Of a stretch of DNA of 64,000 nt, positions 24,953 through 34,875 are shown piece after piece (the stretch's first letter is position 1; the number at the start of each line of letters is the position of its first letter). The DNA comes from Bifidobacterium subtile (lineage in GTDB: Bacteria > Actinomycetota > Actinomycetes > Actinomycetales > Bifidobacteriaceae), in the NCBI RefSeq assembly GCF_000741775.1, contig NZ_JGZR01000006.1:1-64000 (forward strand). Direction: 5' to 3'. Under the pieces are notes generated by a model that ran no database searches, was not told the DNA's origin, and was given only the letters and a program-made list of their open reading frames with translations. The position numbers and the translations under genes are program-made.

Positions 24953-25491
24953 GGGATTGTCCTCCTGTTGGTTGCCTGTCGATCGACGCTGACCGGCTCG
25001 GTCGGCATGCCTCGGCATTGTCTCCCGGCCGCCGCTGGATGCGGGCGTCTCTCGTTTCCTATGCCTCATATCCTTGCCGCGGGAAGGTCGTTTTCGATTT
25101 CGCCATGATTACACGGTCTTTTCGATTGGGCTATGACCACGTATTGCCTATATGTTCGTTATGTTACGAGCCATATGCCCCGATGGCTTATCGAAGCCGC
25201 TCAGGCCTTGATAGTATTGGCATCTGACGCGATATGAGACTCTGCATATTCGATATACATTATGGCCATATGATGGCAGTGCAGGACATTTTGCATAGCT
25301 GCTGCGTAACGCGCGTGCATGCATATGCAGCATGCAGCATGCGGTTCGCATTGCCGACCGTCGCGAGCCCAACGCACGCGCACATGGCGCATCTGCGCGT
25401 ACGCGAAAGCGAATGGGCAACCGGGCTTAGACAATCAGGCAGCCGAGCAGCTCGGCGACACGACACGTCGAGCATCAGAAAGGCGAACATT
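24953..25491. promoter_or_regulatory. Divergent control region between transporter operon and PucR-type regulator
   Basis: A 539-bp region with no supported gene. It has several AT-rich palindromic stretches (GATATACATTATGGCCATATG near 25249-25270) and repeated AGCATGC/TGCATGC words at about 25315-25342. It separates the leftward ABC/gabT cluster from the rightward regulator gene and probably holds both promoters. Confidence 0.4.
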
Positions 25492-27144
25492 ATGGCTTTG
25501 ACAGTTAACGATCTCGCGCATGACGCGAGCCTGGGTCTGCTGCTGCGCGTCGAAGGCTCCCCCGAGGCCATGAGCCGGGAGATCTTCTGGTCGCATCCGA
25601 CGGAGCTCATCAACCCGCAAATGTTCTCGCAAAGCAACGAGATCATCGTGACCTCGGGAGGGATGATTCCGCGTCGCACCCGCGCCAATGCTCGCGCGGT
25701 CGACGAAGCGGCCCGCGTCTTCATCGACAATATAACCAGTGCTCATGTGTGCGCACTGGCCTTCGGCACACGCCTGCTGCACAAGACCATCCCGCAGGTT
25801 CTGTTGGACTATGCCCGCAGCCGCAACCTGCCGGTGCTGGAGATACCCATAGAGGTGCCGTTCTCACTGGTCATGAACGCGGTAGCGCATGGCGTCGAAT
25901 CCCAGGCCGGCACACAGCTTCGCCAAGCGTATTCAAACATGCGCAATCTCGTGCAGGCGGCGTCTTCCCAGGATCCGATACGCGAGATGACGCTGAACCT
26001 CGCCACAGGCATCGGCGGATGGTGCGTTCTGCTCACCCCGTACGGCTCCGTGGCGGAGTCCTCGCATCTCAGCGCGCGAAACAGAGCGTTCGCCGCGATG
26101 GCGGCGAGCTCCGGCGGCAACCAGCATCCCGCAAGCACGCGCGTCGAGGGCGAGCATGTGCGAATCCTGCCGCTGCGCTCGGCCGACGGCACCGGATTGG
26201 GAACGCTGGTCACGGGGTCGCGCATGGAGGCAACCGAGTTCGACGAGACCCTGATCGCCTTCGCCGTGAACCTGTTTCGGCTGGCCTTGTTCAGGCGGCA
26301 CGGGCAGGATGAGACGCTGCACCAGATGCGAAGCATCATGATGCGCAAGGTTTTCGACGGCGACGGCGCAATGCTGCGCGACTTCGCGCGACCGCTGTGG
26401 GACTGCGACATGCCTCGCGAGCCGCTGCGCGCCATCGCCGTTCATGGCTCGCAGCAGGAGCTGTCATCCATCGCGGCGGAGATCTCGCCAATCCGGCGGT
26501 CGGGAAGCGAGCTCACCGACCGCATTTTCGGACAGTTGGACTCTTCGCTCTGGATTATCACCTCCGCGCAGGCTTACCGCCGCATGACGAAAGCGCTGTC
26601 AGGCAAATACCAAGTCGCCATCGGCATCTCCGGAGCCTGCGATTGGCACGGAGTCCGGGAGGCGCAGCGTCAGGCGTTGGTCGCCGCGAGCAGGGCCGAA
26701 GCCGCGCCAACTGCCCATGTAGCCCACTCGGCGCACGCATCGTTTTCCACGGGTTTCACCGGTTCCACAGGCTCCACGGGCGAGAACGACGGCGATGCCC
26801 CACACGGCCGAATCGTCTGCTTCGACGAGATAGCGCAGTCGCAAGCTTCGAATTCCGTGATATCAGCCATCGACGCGGACGCCGCGCATGCGATGGCGAT
26901 TGCACTGGACCAGCGCTCCGATGAACTGTGCCATACCATCCTGGTCTGGCTCACGCAGCTGTGCAACAACGACCGCGCCGCGAAGCTGCTGGGCATCCAT
27001 CGCCACACGCTTGCCAAACGGCTGGACGATGCCGAGCAGGCGCTGGGCCGCTCGCTCAACGACCCTCAGACCCGAGCCGAGCTGTGGCTCGCGCTCAATG
27101 CGGAATACGCAAAGCAGGTAGACTCCACTCCTTCCACGCGATGA
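25492..27144 (+). CDS. PucR-family transcriptional regulator
   Basis: A 550-aa regulator. The N-terminal part (about 1-120) matches the PucR N-terminal ligand domain (NDLAHDASLGLLLRVEGSPE, EIIVTSGGMIP). A central GAF-like or CdaR-type region follows, and the C-terminus has the PucR helix-turn-helix (LCNNDRAAKLLGIHRHTLAKRL). A Ser/Thr/Gly micro-repeat (STGFTGSTGSTGE) sits around residue 420. Start ATG 25492 is chosen because the PucR domain begins there. PucR-type proteins control purine, proline and GABA catabolism (GabR of Corynebacterium glutamicum is one); divergence from the ABC/gabT cluster suggests it activates that cluster. Confidence 0.8.
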   Translation: MALTVNDLAHDASLGLLLRVEGSPEAMSREIFWSHPTELINPQMFSQSNEIIVTSGGMIPRRTRANARAVDEAARVFIDNITSAHVCALAFGTRLLHKTIPQVLLDYARSRNLPVLEIPIEVPFSLVMNAVAHGVESQAGTQLRQAYSNMRNLVQAASSQDPIREMTLNLATGIGGWCVLLTPYGSVAESSHLSARNRAFAAMAASSGGNQHPASTRVEGEHVRILPLRSADGTGLGTLVTGSRMEATEFDETLIAFAVNLFRLALFRRHGQDETLHQMRSIMMRKVFDGDGAMLRDFARPLWDCDMPREPLRAIAVHGSQQELSSIAAEISPIRRSGSELTDRIFGQLDSSLWIITSAQAYRRMTKALSGKYQVAIGISGACDWHGVREAQRQALVAASRAEAAPTAHVAHSAHASFSTGFTGSTGSTGENDGDAPHGRIVCFDEIAQSQASNSVISAIDADAAHAMAIALDQRSDELCHTILVWLTQLCNNDRAAKLLGIHRHTLAKRLDDAEQALGRSLNDPQTRAELWLALNAEYAKQVDSTPSTR

Positions 27145-27194
27145 CGGCCCGTCTCTCACCGTGCGCTACCGATACGCTGCCCCTTTTGTGCCTC

Positions 27195-27416
27195 TTAGCC
27201 GTCGCAACCGTCACAAATGGGGCGCGCTAAGCTCACGACGTCTTCCTGCAAATCGTTGACGGCTTCCTCGACCACCATATGCAGGCCCTGCAGAGCCTCC
27301 AACTCATTCGGAGCGAGCCACGAAAGTCCAGGAAACTCCAAAACAGTCGCCACATATTCCTCGTCCTCGTCGGACCACTGAATACGGTATGTATACCGGC
27401 GCACGATGTCGTTCAT
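27195..27416 (-). CDS. HicB-like small protein, lacking the C-terminal DNA-binding part
   Basis: 73 aa with the HicB-type fold signature YTYRIQWSDEDEEYVATVLEFPGLSWLAPNELEALQGL. HicB antitoxins usually carry a C-terminal helix-turn-helix or ribbon-helix-helix after this domain; here the protein stops after VSLARPICDGCDG. No HicA-like toxin gene is seen next to it. GGAGG lies 9 bp before ATG 27416. It may be an orphan or degraded antitoxin, or a stand-alone HicB-fold protein. Confidence 0.6.
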   Translation of the reverse strand: MNDIVRRYTYRIQWSDEDEEYVATVLEFPGLSWLAPNELEALQGLHMVVEEAVNDLQEDVVSLARPICDGCDG

Positions 27417-27630
27417 TGCCCATTGCCTCCTTTGCCTATTCAATGGTATCCAACTAATTTGCCCGACAGCACCCCCCCCCAGCACCTCCCCACGACTCGG
27501 CCTGCCGGCCGATTCTCTCCGGGCGCATGGGCGCATGCATCGCTATGATTGCAAACAGTCGTGTTCCTGCCCTTTGCAGAAGTATTTCGCGCCCGGCGCA
27601 CGCGCCGGCGCGGTGAAAGGATGATGACCT

Positions 27631-30600
27631 ATGGCCCCAAGCAAAGGCTTCCGCTCTGTTGCGCAATACAATGCCGCGCTGTTCGACTTGGACGGCGTGC
27701 TCACGCCGACGATCATCCTGCATAAGGCGGCATGGAAGGAGCTTTTCGACGATGCGCTGCCCGCATCGGTGCCGCCGTACACGGAGCAAGACTATTTCAC
27801 ATACGTGGACGGCAAGCCGCGCTATGACGGCGTGGCCTCGCTGCTGCAGAGCCGCAACATCGAGCTGCCATGGGGCAGCCCGGGCGATGATCCGGATGCG
27901 CAGACGGTCTGCGGGCTCGGCAATCGCAAAAATGCGGTATTCGAAAAACTGCTGCACGAACAGGGCATCGCAGCCTATGACGATGTCGTGGACGTGCTGC
28001 GGCATCTGAAGGCCGCCGGGCTGTATCTGGCGGTCGTCTCCAGTTCGCGCAATGCAGTGGAGGTGCTTGAGACAGCCGGCATCATCGGCTTCTTCGACCG
28101 GATCGTGGACGGCACGGTGCGCTCCGAGCAGGACCTGCGGGGCAAGCCCGCGCCTGATACCTATGTGTACGCTGCGAAGATGCTGGGCATCGCGCCCGAT
28201 CAGGCAGTGGTGATCGAAGACGCGCTCTCCGGCGTCGCAGCCGGCTCGTCAGGCGGCTTCGGCCTGGTGATCGGCGTCGACAGGGGCGTGGGGCGCGATC
28301 AGCTGCTCAAATCGGGCGCCGACATCGTGGTGACCGAGCTCGCGCAGATGATCGACGGGTCCTACGTGCACGACTACGGTCGCGTCTACGACCCCGAGCG
28401 CATCGGTGACCCGTTAAGCGAGATCCGCAACCCGGTCCATCCGTGGGCCTTCGTCGAGGTAGGACCGCCCAACGAGCAAAGCGGCACGCTGTTCTCCCTG
28501 TCGAACGGCGCGATCGGCATCCGCGGCGCAGGCGACGACCAGCGACGCCTCGGCTTCGGCACATTCCTGAGCGGCTACCACGAGACCTTCCCCATTAGGC
28601 ATGCGGAGGGCGCGTACGGCTACGCACAGGTCGGCCAGGTCATCCAGGGCGTGCCGGATGCGACTGATTATCATTTTCTGATTGACGGAGTGCCGCTCGA
28701 ACACCCTGTCAACTGTGCGCAGCAAGTGGATTTCCGCACCGGCATCGCGCAGGAGCACCGCGAATACCAGGTCGAGGATCTGCTGGTGCAGATCGACATC
28801 GAACGCATGGTATGCCTGTTCAACGCGCATCTGGCGGTCAGCAATCTGACCGTGCGTGTGAACAAGCCCGGTACTGAGCTGATTGTGCGAGTCGAGGCGC
28901 CGGCGAATAACGACCTGTTCGACATGCAGCATTCCGACGATCCGCGCAAGATGGAGCAGCTGCTCGAAGGCGGCCTGCATGAGGTCGAACGCCCGCCGAT
29001 CGAGGAGGCCATGGGCCCGGCCGAACTGCACGCCTACCGCTGCGTGAATTCGCATATGGGCATGGCCATGGGCTCGCTGCAGACGATCGACGGCAGGCCG
29101 ACCGGCACTAGTTTCAACGTGGTCGCCTCCCATGACGAGCCGGCTCACGCGACCCGCTACATCGCCTACCACACCGATCCGGTGAGCGGCCAGGGCATTC
29201 GCAAGGGCCTGGTGCTGCCCGAGAGCAGAAGCCAGAACACCGATGAGCTGATACGGCGCTGCGAGGCGACGCTAAGGGACGCGGCGGCATTGGGCGAGTC
29301 GGCTCTGCTGGACAGACAGCGCGAATGGCTTGATGCGTTCTGGAAGGATTCGGACATCGAGGTGGCGTTGGACTCGGATCGCGTGAAAGCTGATGGGAAG
29401 CCAACCGCCGCCGGCCCGGACTCGGATTCAGCCGCTGCGGATGACGCGAATGGCGCGGATTCGACTCCCGCAGGCTCAGCCGGCGCACAGACCGGCACAG
29501 AAGTGGGAACGTTGACTTCCGCGGAATCCGACAACACGATGCTGGGCGGGCGCATCCAGCAGATCATCCGCTGGGAGCTCTTCCAGCTCGCGCAAACCAC
29601 GGCCTTCGTGCCCAACGGCGTCGCAGCCAAAGGCCTGAGCGGCTCGGGCTATTCCGGGCATTACTTCTGGGATACCGAAACCTTCGTGCTGCCCTTCCTG
29701 ACCTACACGCGGCCCGATCAGGCCCGCGACGCGCTCTCCTTCCGCCACCGGATGCTGCCCGCCGCCCGCAAGCGCGCGGCCGCTATGAGCGTGGACGGGG
29801 CGCTGTTCCCATGGCGCACCATCAACGGCGAGGAGGCCTCGGCCTTCTTCCCGGCCAGCACGGCGCAGTACCATATCGACGCGGACATCGCCTACGCGGT
29901 GATGCAATATGTCGGAGTGTCGGGCGACTGGGACTATCTGGGCGAGGAGGGCATTGACATTCTGGTGGAGACGGCCCGCATGTGGGCCGACCTCGGCCGC
30001 TTCGGCAAGGATGGTCGATTCCACATCAACTGCGTGACCGGCCCGGACGAATACACCACGCTGGTGGACGACAACTTCTACACCAACGCGATGGCGCAGT
30101 TCAATCTGTCCGCCGCAGCCGACGCGCTTGAGCACTTCGATCACAGCGATCCTCGGCTCGCCGCGAAGATCCGCCAGCGGCTGCATATCCGCCCCGACGA
30201 GCTGGGCAACTGGCGCAGCGCGGCCAGCGCGATGAGCCTGCCGCAGGATCCGGAAACCGGGCTGCATTTGCAGGATTCCCAGTTCCTGCATCGGGTGCCG
30301 TGGAACTTCGAGCGCGAAGCGGCACGTCCGCTGCTGCTGCATTATCACCCGATGGAGATCTACCGCCATCAAGTACTCAAGCAGACCGACACGGTGCTCG
30401 CGCTATTCATGCTGTCCTCGCATTTCAGCTTGGACGAGAAGAAAACGGATTTCGACGTCTACGATCCGCTGACCACCGGCGATTCGACGCTTTCGCTGGC
30501 CACACAGGCCATCATCGCGGCTGAAGTCGGCTATCGCGACAAGGCTTACGCCTACTTCCTCAAGTCGCTGTTCACTGACGTCGCCGATCTGCATTACAAC

Positions 30601-30861
30601 ACGAGCGACGGCATCCATTTGGCCGCAGCCGGCGGCATCTGGGGCGTGCTGGTCGACGGCTTCGGGGGCTTGCGCGATTCGGGCGGCGAGACGGTCTGCA
30701 TCGATCCGCGCCTGCCTCATCCCTGGCGCAGCATGCGCTACCGGATCGCCGTGCACGGTTCGAAGTTCGAGGTGCTGGTCACCCGTGACGATGTGTCTGT
30801 GACCCGTATCTCCGGCGACCCGGTCGACTTCCGCATTCAGGGGCAGCTTACTACTGTCTGA
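27631..30861 (+). CDS. Fused beta-phosphoglucomutase / GH65 disaccharide phosphorylase
   Basis: A 1076-aa bifunctional enzyme. Residues about 15-250 form a HAD-type beta-phosphoglucomutase (nucleophile in FDLDGVLTPT, cap, VVSSSRNA, KPAPDTYVYAAKMLG, VIEDALSGVAAG). Residues about 270-1076 are a GH65 phosphorylase with N-terminal beta-sandwich (GTLFSLSNGAIGIRG), the (alpha/alpha)6 barrel with GYSGHYFWDTETFVLPFL, and the catalytic Glu807 in VTGPDEYT. GH65 phosphorylases split maltose, trehalose, kojibiose or nigerose with phosphate into glucose and beta-glucose-1-phosphate, which the mutase converts to glucose-6-phosphate. An Ala/Ser/Asp/Gly-rich insert lies near 590-630. The disaccharide cannot be fixed from sequence; trehalose or maltose is most likely. 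Confidence 0.9.
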   Translation: MAPSKGFRSVAQYNAALFDLDGVLTPTIILHKAAWKELFDDALPASVPPYTEQDYFTYVDGKPRYDGVASLLQSRNIELPWGSPGDDPDAQTVCGLGNRKNAVFEKLLHEQGIAAYDDVVDVLRHLKAAGLYLAVVSSSRNAVEVLETAGIIGFFDRIVDGTVRSEQDLRGKPAPDTYVYAAKMLGIAPDQAVVIEDALSGVAAGSSGGFGLVIGVDRGVGRDQLLKSGADIVVTELAQMIDGSYVHDYGRVYDPERIGDPLSEIRNPVHPWAFVEVGPPNEQSGTLFSLSNGAIGIRGAGDDQRRLGFGTFLSGYHETFPIRHAEGAYGYAQVGQVIQGVPDATDYHFLIDGVPLEHPVNCAQQVDFRTGIAQEHREYQVEDLLVQIDIERMVCLFNAHLAVSNLTVRVNKPGTELIVRVEAPANNDLFDMQHSDDPRKMEQLLEGGLHEVERPPIEEAMGPAELHAYRCVNSHMGMAMGSLQTIDGRPTGTSFNVVASHDEPAHATRYIAYHTDPVSGQGIRKGLVLPESRSQNTDELIRRCEATLRDAAALGESALLDRQREWLDAFWKDSDIEVALDSDRVKADGKPTAAGPDSDSAAADDANGADSTPAGSAGAQTGTEVGTLTSAESDNTMLGGRIQQIIRWELFQLAQTTAFVPNGVAAKGLSGSGYSGHYFWDTETFVLPFLTYTRPDQARDALSFRHRMLPAARKRAAAMSVDGALFPWRTINGEEASAFFPASTAQYHIDADIAYAVMQYVGVSGDWDYLGEEGIDILVETARMWADLGRFGKDGRFHINCVTGPDEYTTLVDDNFYTNAMAQFNLSAAADALEHFDHSDPRLAAKIRQRLHIRPDELGNWRSAASAMSLPQDPETGLHLQDSQFLHRVPWNFEREAARPLLLHYHPMEIYRHQVLKQTDTVLALFMLSSHFSLDEKKTDFDVYDPLTTGDSTLSLATQAIIAAEVGYRDKAYAYFLKSLFTDVADLHYNTSDGIHLAAAGGIWGVLVDGFGGLRDSGGETVCIDPRLPHPWRSMRYRIAVHGSKFEVLVTRDDVSVTRISGDPVDFRIQGQLTTV

Positions 30862-31067
30862 ACAGGTGAGCCGTGCCGTGCCGCGATAGGCAGGGCACGG
30901 CAGCTGCGACGGATGACGACGGACGCCAGTGGACGTCGGCGGCCATAGCGCGGCATCGCTCGTCCCTTCGCCAAAGCACATCTTCGAGCACCCGCCCAAG
31001 TCGCCGATCGCAGCAGGTGCGTGCTCCGCTACGAAGCTAACGCTGCTGCAACGCAGATATGCAAAAA
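30862..31067. other. Intergenic spacer, nothing recognised
   Basis: Gap between two convergent genes; no gene seen. The terminator hairpin follows at 31068. Confidence 0.3.
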
Positions 31068-31111
31068 GAGGTGCTGCCGAAGCCACGATTACGTGGTTTC
31101 GGCAGCACCTC
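31068..31111. terminator. Strong bidirectional terminator hairpin
   Basis: GAGGTGCTGCCGAA..CCACG pairs almost perfectly with CGTGG.TTTCGGCAGCACCTC around a 4-base ATTA loop. It is preceded by an A-run (AAAAA at 31063) and followed by CTT, and lies between the convergent phosphorylase and adhesin genes, so it can end both. Confidence 0.8.
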
Positions 31112-31201
31112 TTCGCTATTCGTTCACCTACCGGTTTCCTGGGCCGGCCAGCCATTCAGCCGGCAGGCCCGGGAGACCGGATCAGATCGGGTCAGGCCCG
31201 G

Positions 31202-32707
31202 TCAGTCCGAACCGTTGCGGCGGGAGAGCCTGCGCAGACCCAGACCAGCGGCAGCCAAGGCGAGCATGGCGACCAGTGCGATTCCCACGCTGGCACCAGT
31301 GCTGGCCAAAATGGACTGCGGCTGTTCAGCCGGAGCCGCCGGAGCGGGCTTGACCTTGCCCGGCGCAGCCGGGGCCTTCGGAGTCGTCGGGCTCGTCGGA
31401 GCAGGCGCAGGCTTGCTGATGGTCACCTTGAGAGTGCCCTTGGCGGTCTTGCCGTTGGCATCCGTCACCGTGTACTGCTGCGGATCAGGCGAGCCCTTGA
31501 AACCAGGCTCCGGAGTGAAGACAACGACCGGCTGGCCGTCCTTCAGCTCCACAGTCCACGTGCCCTGACCAGGAACAACCTTCTTGGGCTGTCCATTATC
31601 GAACACGACCGACTTGATAGGAGCCGAGCCAGGAGTGGTCACCGGCTTGAGCGTCACCGGCTTGCCCGGTTCGCCAGTCACCGTCTTGTCACCAGTCGTC
31701 GGAGGCGTGAGCGGCTTGTTGACCGTCACGTCCAGCTTGCCCGTAGCGGTCAGGCCATTCTCATCCGTCACCGTGTACGGCTGAGGCGTGGTCTTGCCCG
31801 TGAATCCATCAGCAGGAGTGAACACCGGCACAGGCTGTCCATCCTTCAGCTCGATCGACCACGTGCCCTCGCCGGGAACATCCTTGGTGGTCGCGCCCTT
31901 GTCATCGAACGCAACGCCCGTGAACTTCTTGGACGTGCCGAAGCCAGTCTCAGGGTTCAAGGTAACCGGAGTGCTCGGATCGGTCGTAGCCGACTTGTCC
32001 TTCGCGCTCGGCGGTTCGTTGATCGTCACGTTGAGCGTGCCGTCAGCCGTCTTGTCGTTTGAATCAGTCACCGTGTATGACTGCTCGGTAACCGGACCCG
32101 AATAATCCCTGAGCGGAGTAAACTCGGCTGACGGCTTGCCGTCCGAGTCCAGTGAGATCGTCCACGTGCCCTCGTTCGGAACCACTAGCGTCTTACCGCC
32201 GTCAGTCGCGGCCGGATCATCGAGCTTCACATCGGTGATGTCGCCAGAACCAGGAACCGTATTCAGATCTCCGGGAGCAAACTCGGCTTTCGTGTTCGGA
32301 TTGATCGTCTTGGACGCATCGCCCGTCGTTGGTGGAACCAACGGAGCAGGCTTCGTCACGGTGAGTTCACCGGGATCAGAGGTCAGGCCGTTCTTGTCGG
32401 CCACCGTATACTTCTGCGGAGTAGGAGTGCCCGTGAAGCCATCCTTAGGCGTGAATGTGGCCGTCGGCTGACCGGTTTTGGGATCAACCGTAATATTCCA
32501 CGTGCCCTCGTTCAGAACATCCTTCGTCGGCTGGCCGTTGTCGAACTCAGCAGATGTCATCGGCGACGACCCTGGAGTAACCGTAGGAGTTAACGTAGCT
32601 GAACCATCAGGTTTAGCCGGCACTTCCGCGTTACCTGCAACCGGAGGAGTCGGGAGCGAGCAGCTCGCGAGATCGACCGTACTTAGTCCACCGGTGAAGT
32701 TAATCGC
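31202..32707 (-). pseudogene. Cell-wall-anchored fibril-repeat adhesin, 3' part behind an in-frame stop
   Basis: The frame continues directly from the upstream half after the TAG at 32708-32710 (AINFTGGLSTVDLASCSLPT...). It encodes about five repeats of roughly 85-95 residues of CshA-type fibril style, each with a (V/N)EGTWTI/SI block, a PxFTPxDGFTGxxxPQxYTVTDxNG core and GxLxVTV end. The C-terminus is a Pro/Ala/Lys stalk, a sortase-like LASTG motif, a hydrophobic helix and the basic tail RRLSRRNGSD, as in proteins anchored by LAxTG-type (class E) sortases. Without readthrough or correction the stop codon cuts this part off, so the product could not be wall-anchored. Confidence 0.75.
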
Positions 32708-33568
32708 CTAGCCACCAAAGCCAGGAGTAATAAAGCCCCCCTGACTCATATAGAAGGTACCGGAAGCATCATAGGCAACACCGTTGAACGCACCAGAATC
32801 TTTACCCGATGCAACCTGAGAGCCATTGATATCGCCCGTACCGGCAGCAGTCGGAACACTCGCAGCAGGAATTCTGAGCTCAATCTGAGTCCCAGAATTG
32901 CTGTTGACTAAGTAGAGATTGCCGCTAGCGTCAAACGCAAGATCACCATTCGCCTGAGGTCGTAGACTTGGCGTTGTATCAGCTGTGATGTACCCAATCA
33001 AGCCGAGAGCCTCATCCTTCGCCGTATTCCAGCCAAAGAGCGCAAACTTCGCGTCGCTCGTCCAACCGCCGAAATAGTAAATGTCAGTGAAGGGGCTTAC
33101 CGCGCCACCTACAAGATATGAACCCTGAACGGCACCACCCAAATTGATGGTTCCCACGGAATTCGAAGAGCCGCTTTCGGCGGTGTACTTCAGAATTTTG
33201 ACAGTAGCATTGAATTGCCCAGCCTGCTGAACTGCATACGCAGCGGAACCATCCTTGTTGACGCCCAGACCGTTGGCGTTGTTGCCCAGAACAGATCCGG
33301 GAACCTGCTTCGTCGCACCTGTTGCGGTGTTGATGCTGTAAATTGACCTGTCACTTTGATTAATCCCGTAGATCATTCCCTGGTCGCAGCTCAGATTATC
33401 CGCAGCCATTGCAGACGGCGCCACGAAGGACAGACCCGCCAGCATCGCCACCGCCGAAACCGGCGCGACTACTGAACGAACAAGCTTATTGTGCCTAGCT
33501 GTTTGTTTCAACGCGTTCGCCCCCGACCTTGCACTACTATTCTTCGCCCATCTGAGTTTCTCCTTCAA
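32708..33568 (-). pseudogene. Adhesin, 5' part with signal peptide, ending at a premature TAG
   Basis: Contains a signal peptide (VAMLAGLSFVAPSAMAA) followed by a beta-propeller-like or lectin-like domain of about 230 residues (MIYGINQSDRSIYSINTATG; LAFDASGNLYLVNSNSG; FNGVAYDASGTFYMSQGGF). The frame is open from a TTG at 33568; a TTG at 33511 with GGGGG 8 bp upstream is the better start. The reading frame ends at TAG 32708-32710 and then continues in the same frame into the repeat and anchor region, so one nonsense mutation (for example CAG to TAG) splits one adhesin gene. The promoter region resembles that of the decayed copy at 42349-42640. Confidence 0.7.
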
Positions 33569-34005
33569 TTGGTAAAACCACTAGCTCTGTACTACTCCTA
33601 GACTTTGCAGCCTAAACTGCACGTCCGGAACACACCTGCGACATCACTTATTGCAGTTTGAGCCGTTGAACTGCCTGCCCATCCATCGCATGCACATAAA
33701 TTAGGGAGCTTTCGTACAGCATTATCTCAAATAATATCTTTCTTTGAAAAATATAGATATTACGCATACGTTTACGTGTTGTAAGTCACATTTTCAAGGA
33801 ACAAGCTCTTCCCAAATAATGCGGACAACGCCGTGCCCATCGCGCAAATCGTCGATTACGAATTTCGGATGACCGTTTTCAGCATGGGGGAAATGAGCGA
33901 CCCGCGACTCGTATAGGCCCCTACATCCGAGGCTTCGACAGCCGGGATCTCAGCGAAAAGCGCACCCTGCGAGCAGTCGTTCCCCCTCTCCTGTCGTTAT
34001 CGTCC
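33569..34005. other. Adhesin promoter region and possible gene remnant
   Basis: 33569-33720 is the adhesin upstream region; GCTTTCGTACAG at 33709-33720 also occurs upstream of the decayed copy at about 42601-42615. Between about 33800 and 33990 short open stretches on both strands read like protein (plus: IVDYEFRMTVFSMGEMSDPRLV then stop; minus: GALFAEIPAVEASDVGAYTSRG then stop), but no complete gene or family can be named. Confidence 0.3.
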
Positions 34006-34875
34006 CTATTGCTCGTCAAAGATGCATGCAGCCACCGCCTTGTAGTCCGCTCCGGCGAAAGATCGGACCGCCTGGCGCGCGATCCGGGGAGTGTCTCCTA
34101 CGGATTGTTCCGTGCAGAGGTACACGGCATCGATGCCTGCGCGCGCCGCGCCGAAAATATCGGCATGCTCCTCATTGCCGATCATCAGCGCGCGGGAGGC
34201 CGGAGTACTGGCAAGGCGCAAAGCCTCTTCAAAGAACCATGCATTTGGCTTCTTCACGTCGTAATCGCTCGACAGCAGTATGTCGTCGAGCATCGCGTCC
34301 AGCCCAAGCCGCTGAATCTCGCCACGCGTGAAGCACGCCTGCGCATTGCTCACCAGGAGTGTGCGAACTCCTGCATCATGAAGCCTAGCCAGCAGCTCTT
34401 CAACCCCGGGATACAATCTAAGTCGTTGCGTCGCAGCATCGCGGAACAGACGTCCGGCCTGGGCAGCTAGTTCAGCCGTGGTAGCTGCCTGGTTATTATC
34501 GGTTGCACCGCCATCGTGGCGGCCGTATACCTCAATGATCTTGGTGTACACGCGTAAATAATCCGACTCGACTTCATCTTCATCCGTCACTGCGATACCC
34601 TCACTAGCCAGCCGGTCTGCTACTGAGGCCATCTCCTGGGCCAAATAACGTCCGAACTCGGCACGCAGATTTTCAACGTCATCGAAATAGACGCCGTGAT
34701 CGTCGAAGAAACGCCACAATGCCTGCCACGGGCGGTCGGCCGTTTCATCGCAATGAATATCGACAAGCGTGCCATACATATCGAAGAGCACCGTGTCATA
34801 TCGGGTATGGGCGGTATGCGCCGCAGCGTTCTGCGTTGTCTGCAGCGGATAGGATATAGCGTTGCGTTTCAGCAT
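34006..34875 (-). CDS. HAD-family hydrolase (YjjG/nucleotidase-like)
   Basis: A 289-aa haloacid-dehalogenase-type phosphatase: motif I DMYGTLVDIH (nucleophile Asp), motif II LLVSNAQA, motif III/IV around DYDVKKPNAWFFEEAL and MIGNEEHADIFGAARAG. A helical cap lies between motifs I and II. The start overlaps the end of the GH13 gene by 7 bp, so the two are translationally coupled. The substrate is unknown; a sugar phosphate would fit the neighbour, while the sequence is closer to pyrimidine-nucleotidase-like members. Confidence 0.8.
   Translation of the reverse strand: MLKRNAISYPLQTTQNAAAHTAHTRYDTVLFDMYGTLVDIHCDETADRPWQALWRFFDDHGVYFDDVENLRAEFGRYLAQEMASVADRLASEGIAVTDEDEVESDYLRVYTKIIEVYGRHDGGATDNNQAATTAELAAQAGRLFRDAATQRLRLYPGVEELLARLHDAGVRTLLVSNAQACFTRGEIQRLGLDAMLDDILLSSDYDVKKPNAWFFEEALRLASTPASRALMIGNEEHADIFGAARAGIDAVYLCTEQSVGDTPRIARQAVRSFAGADYKAVAACIFDEQ

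Noticed and set aside
31202..32623. Separate short-start gene for the repeat and anchor region
   Set aside because: It lacks a signal peptide and ribosome binding site, and the same frame continues upstream through the single TAG, so it is the second half of one gene.
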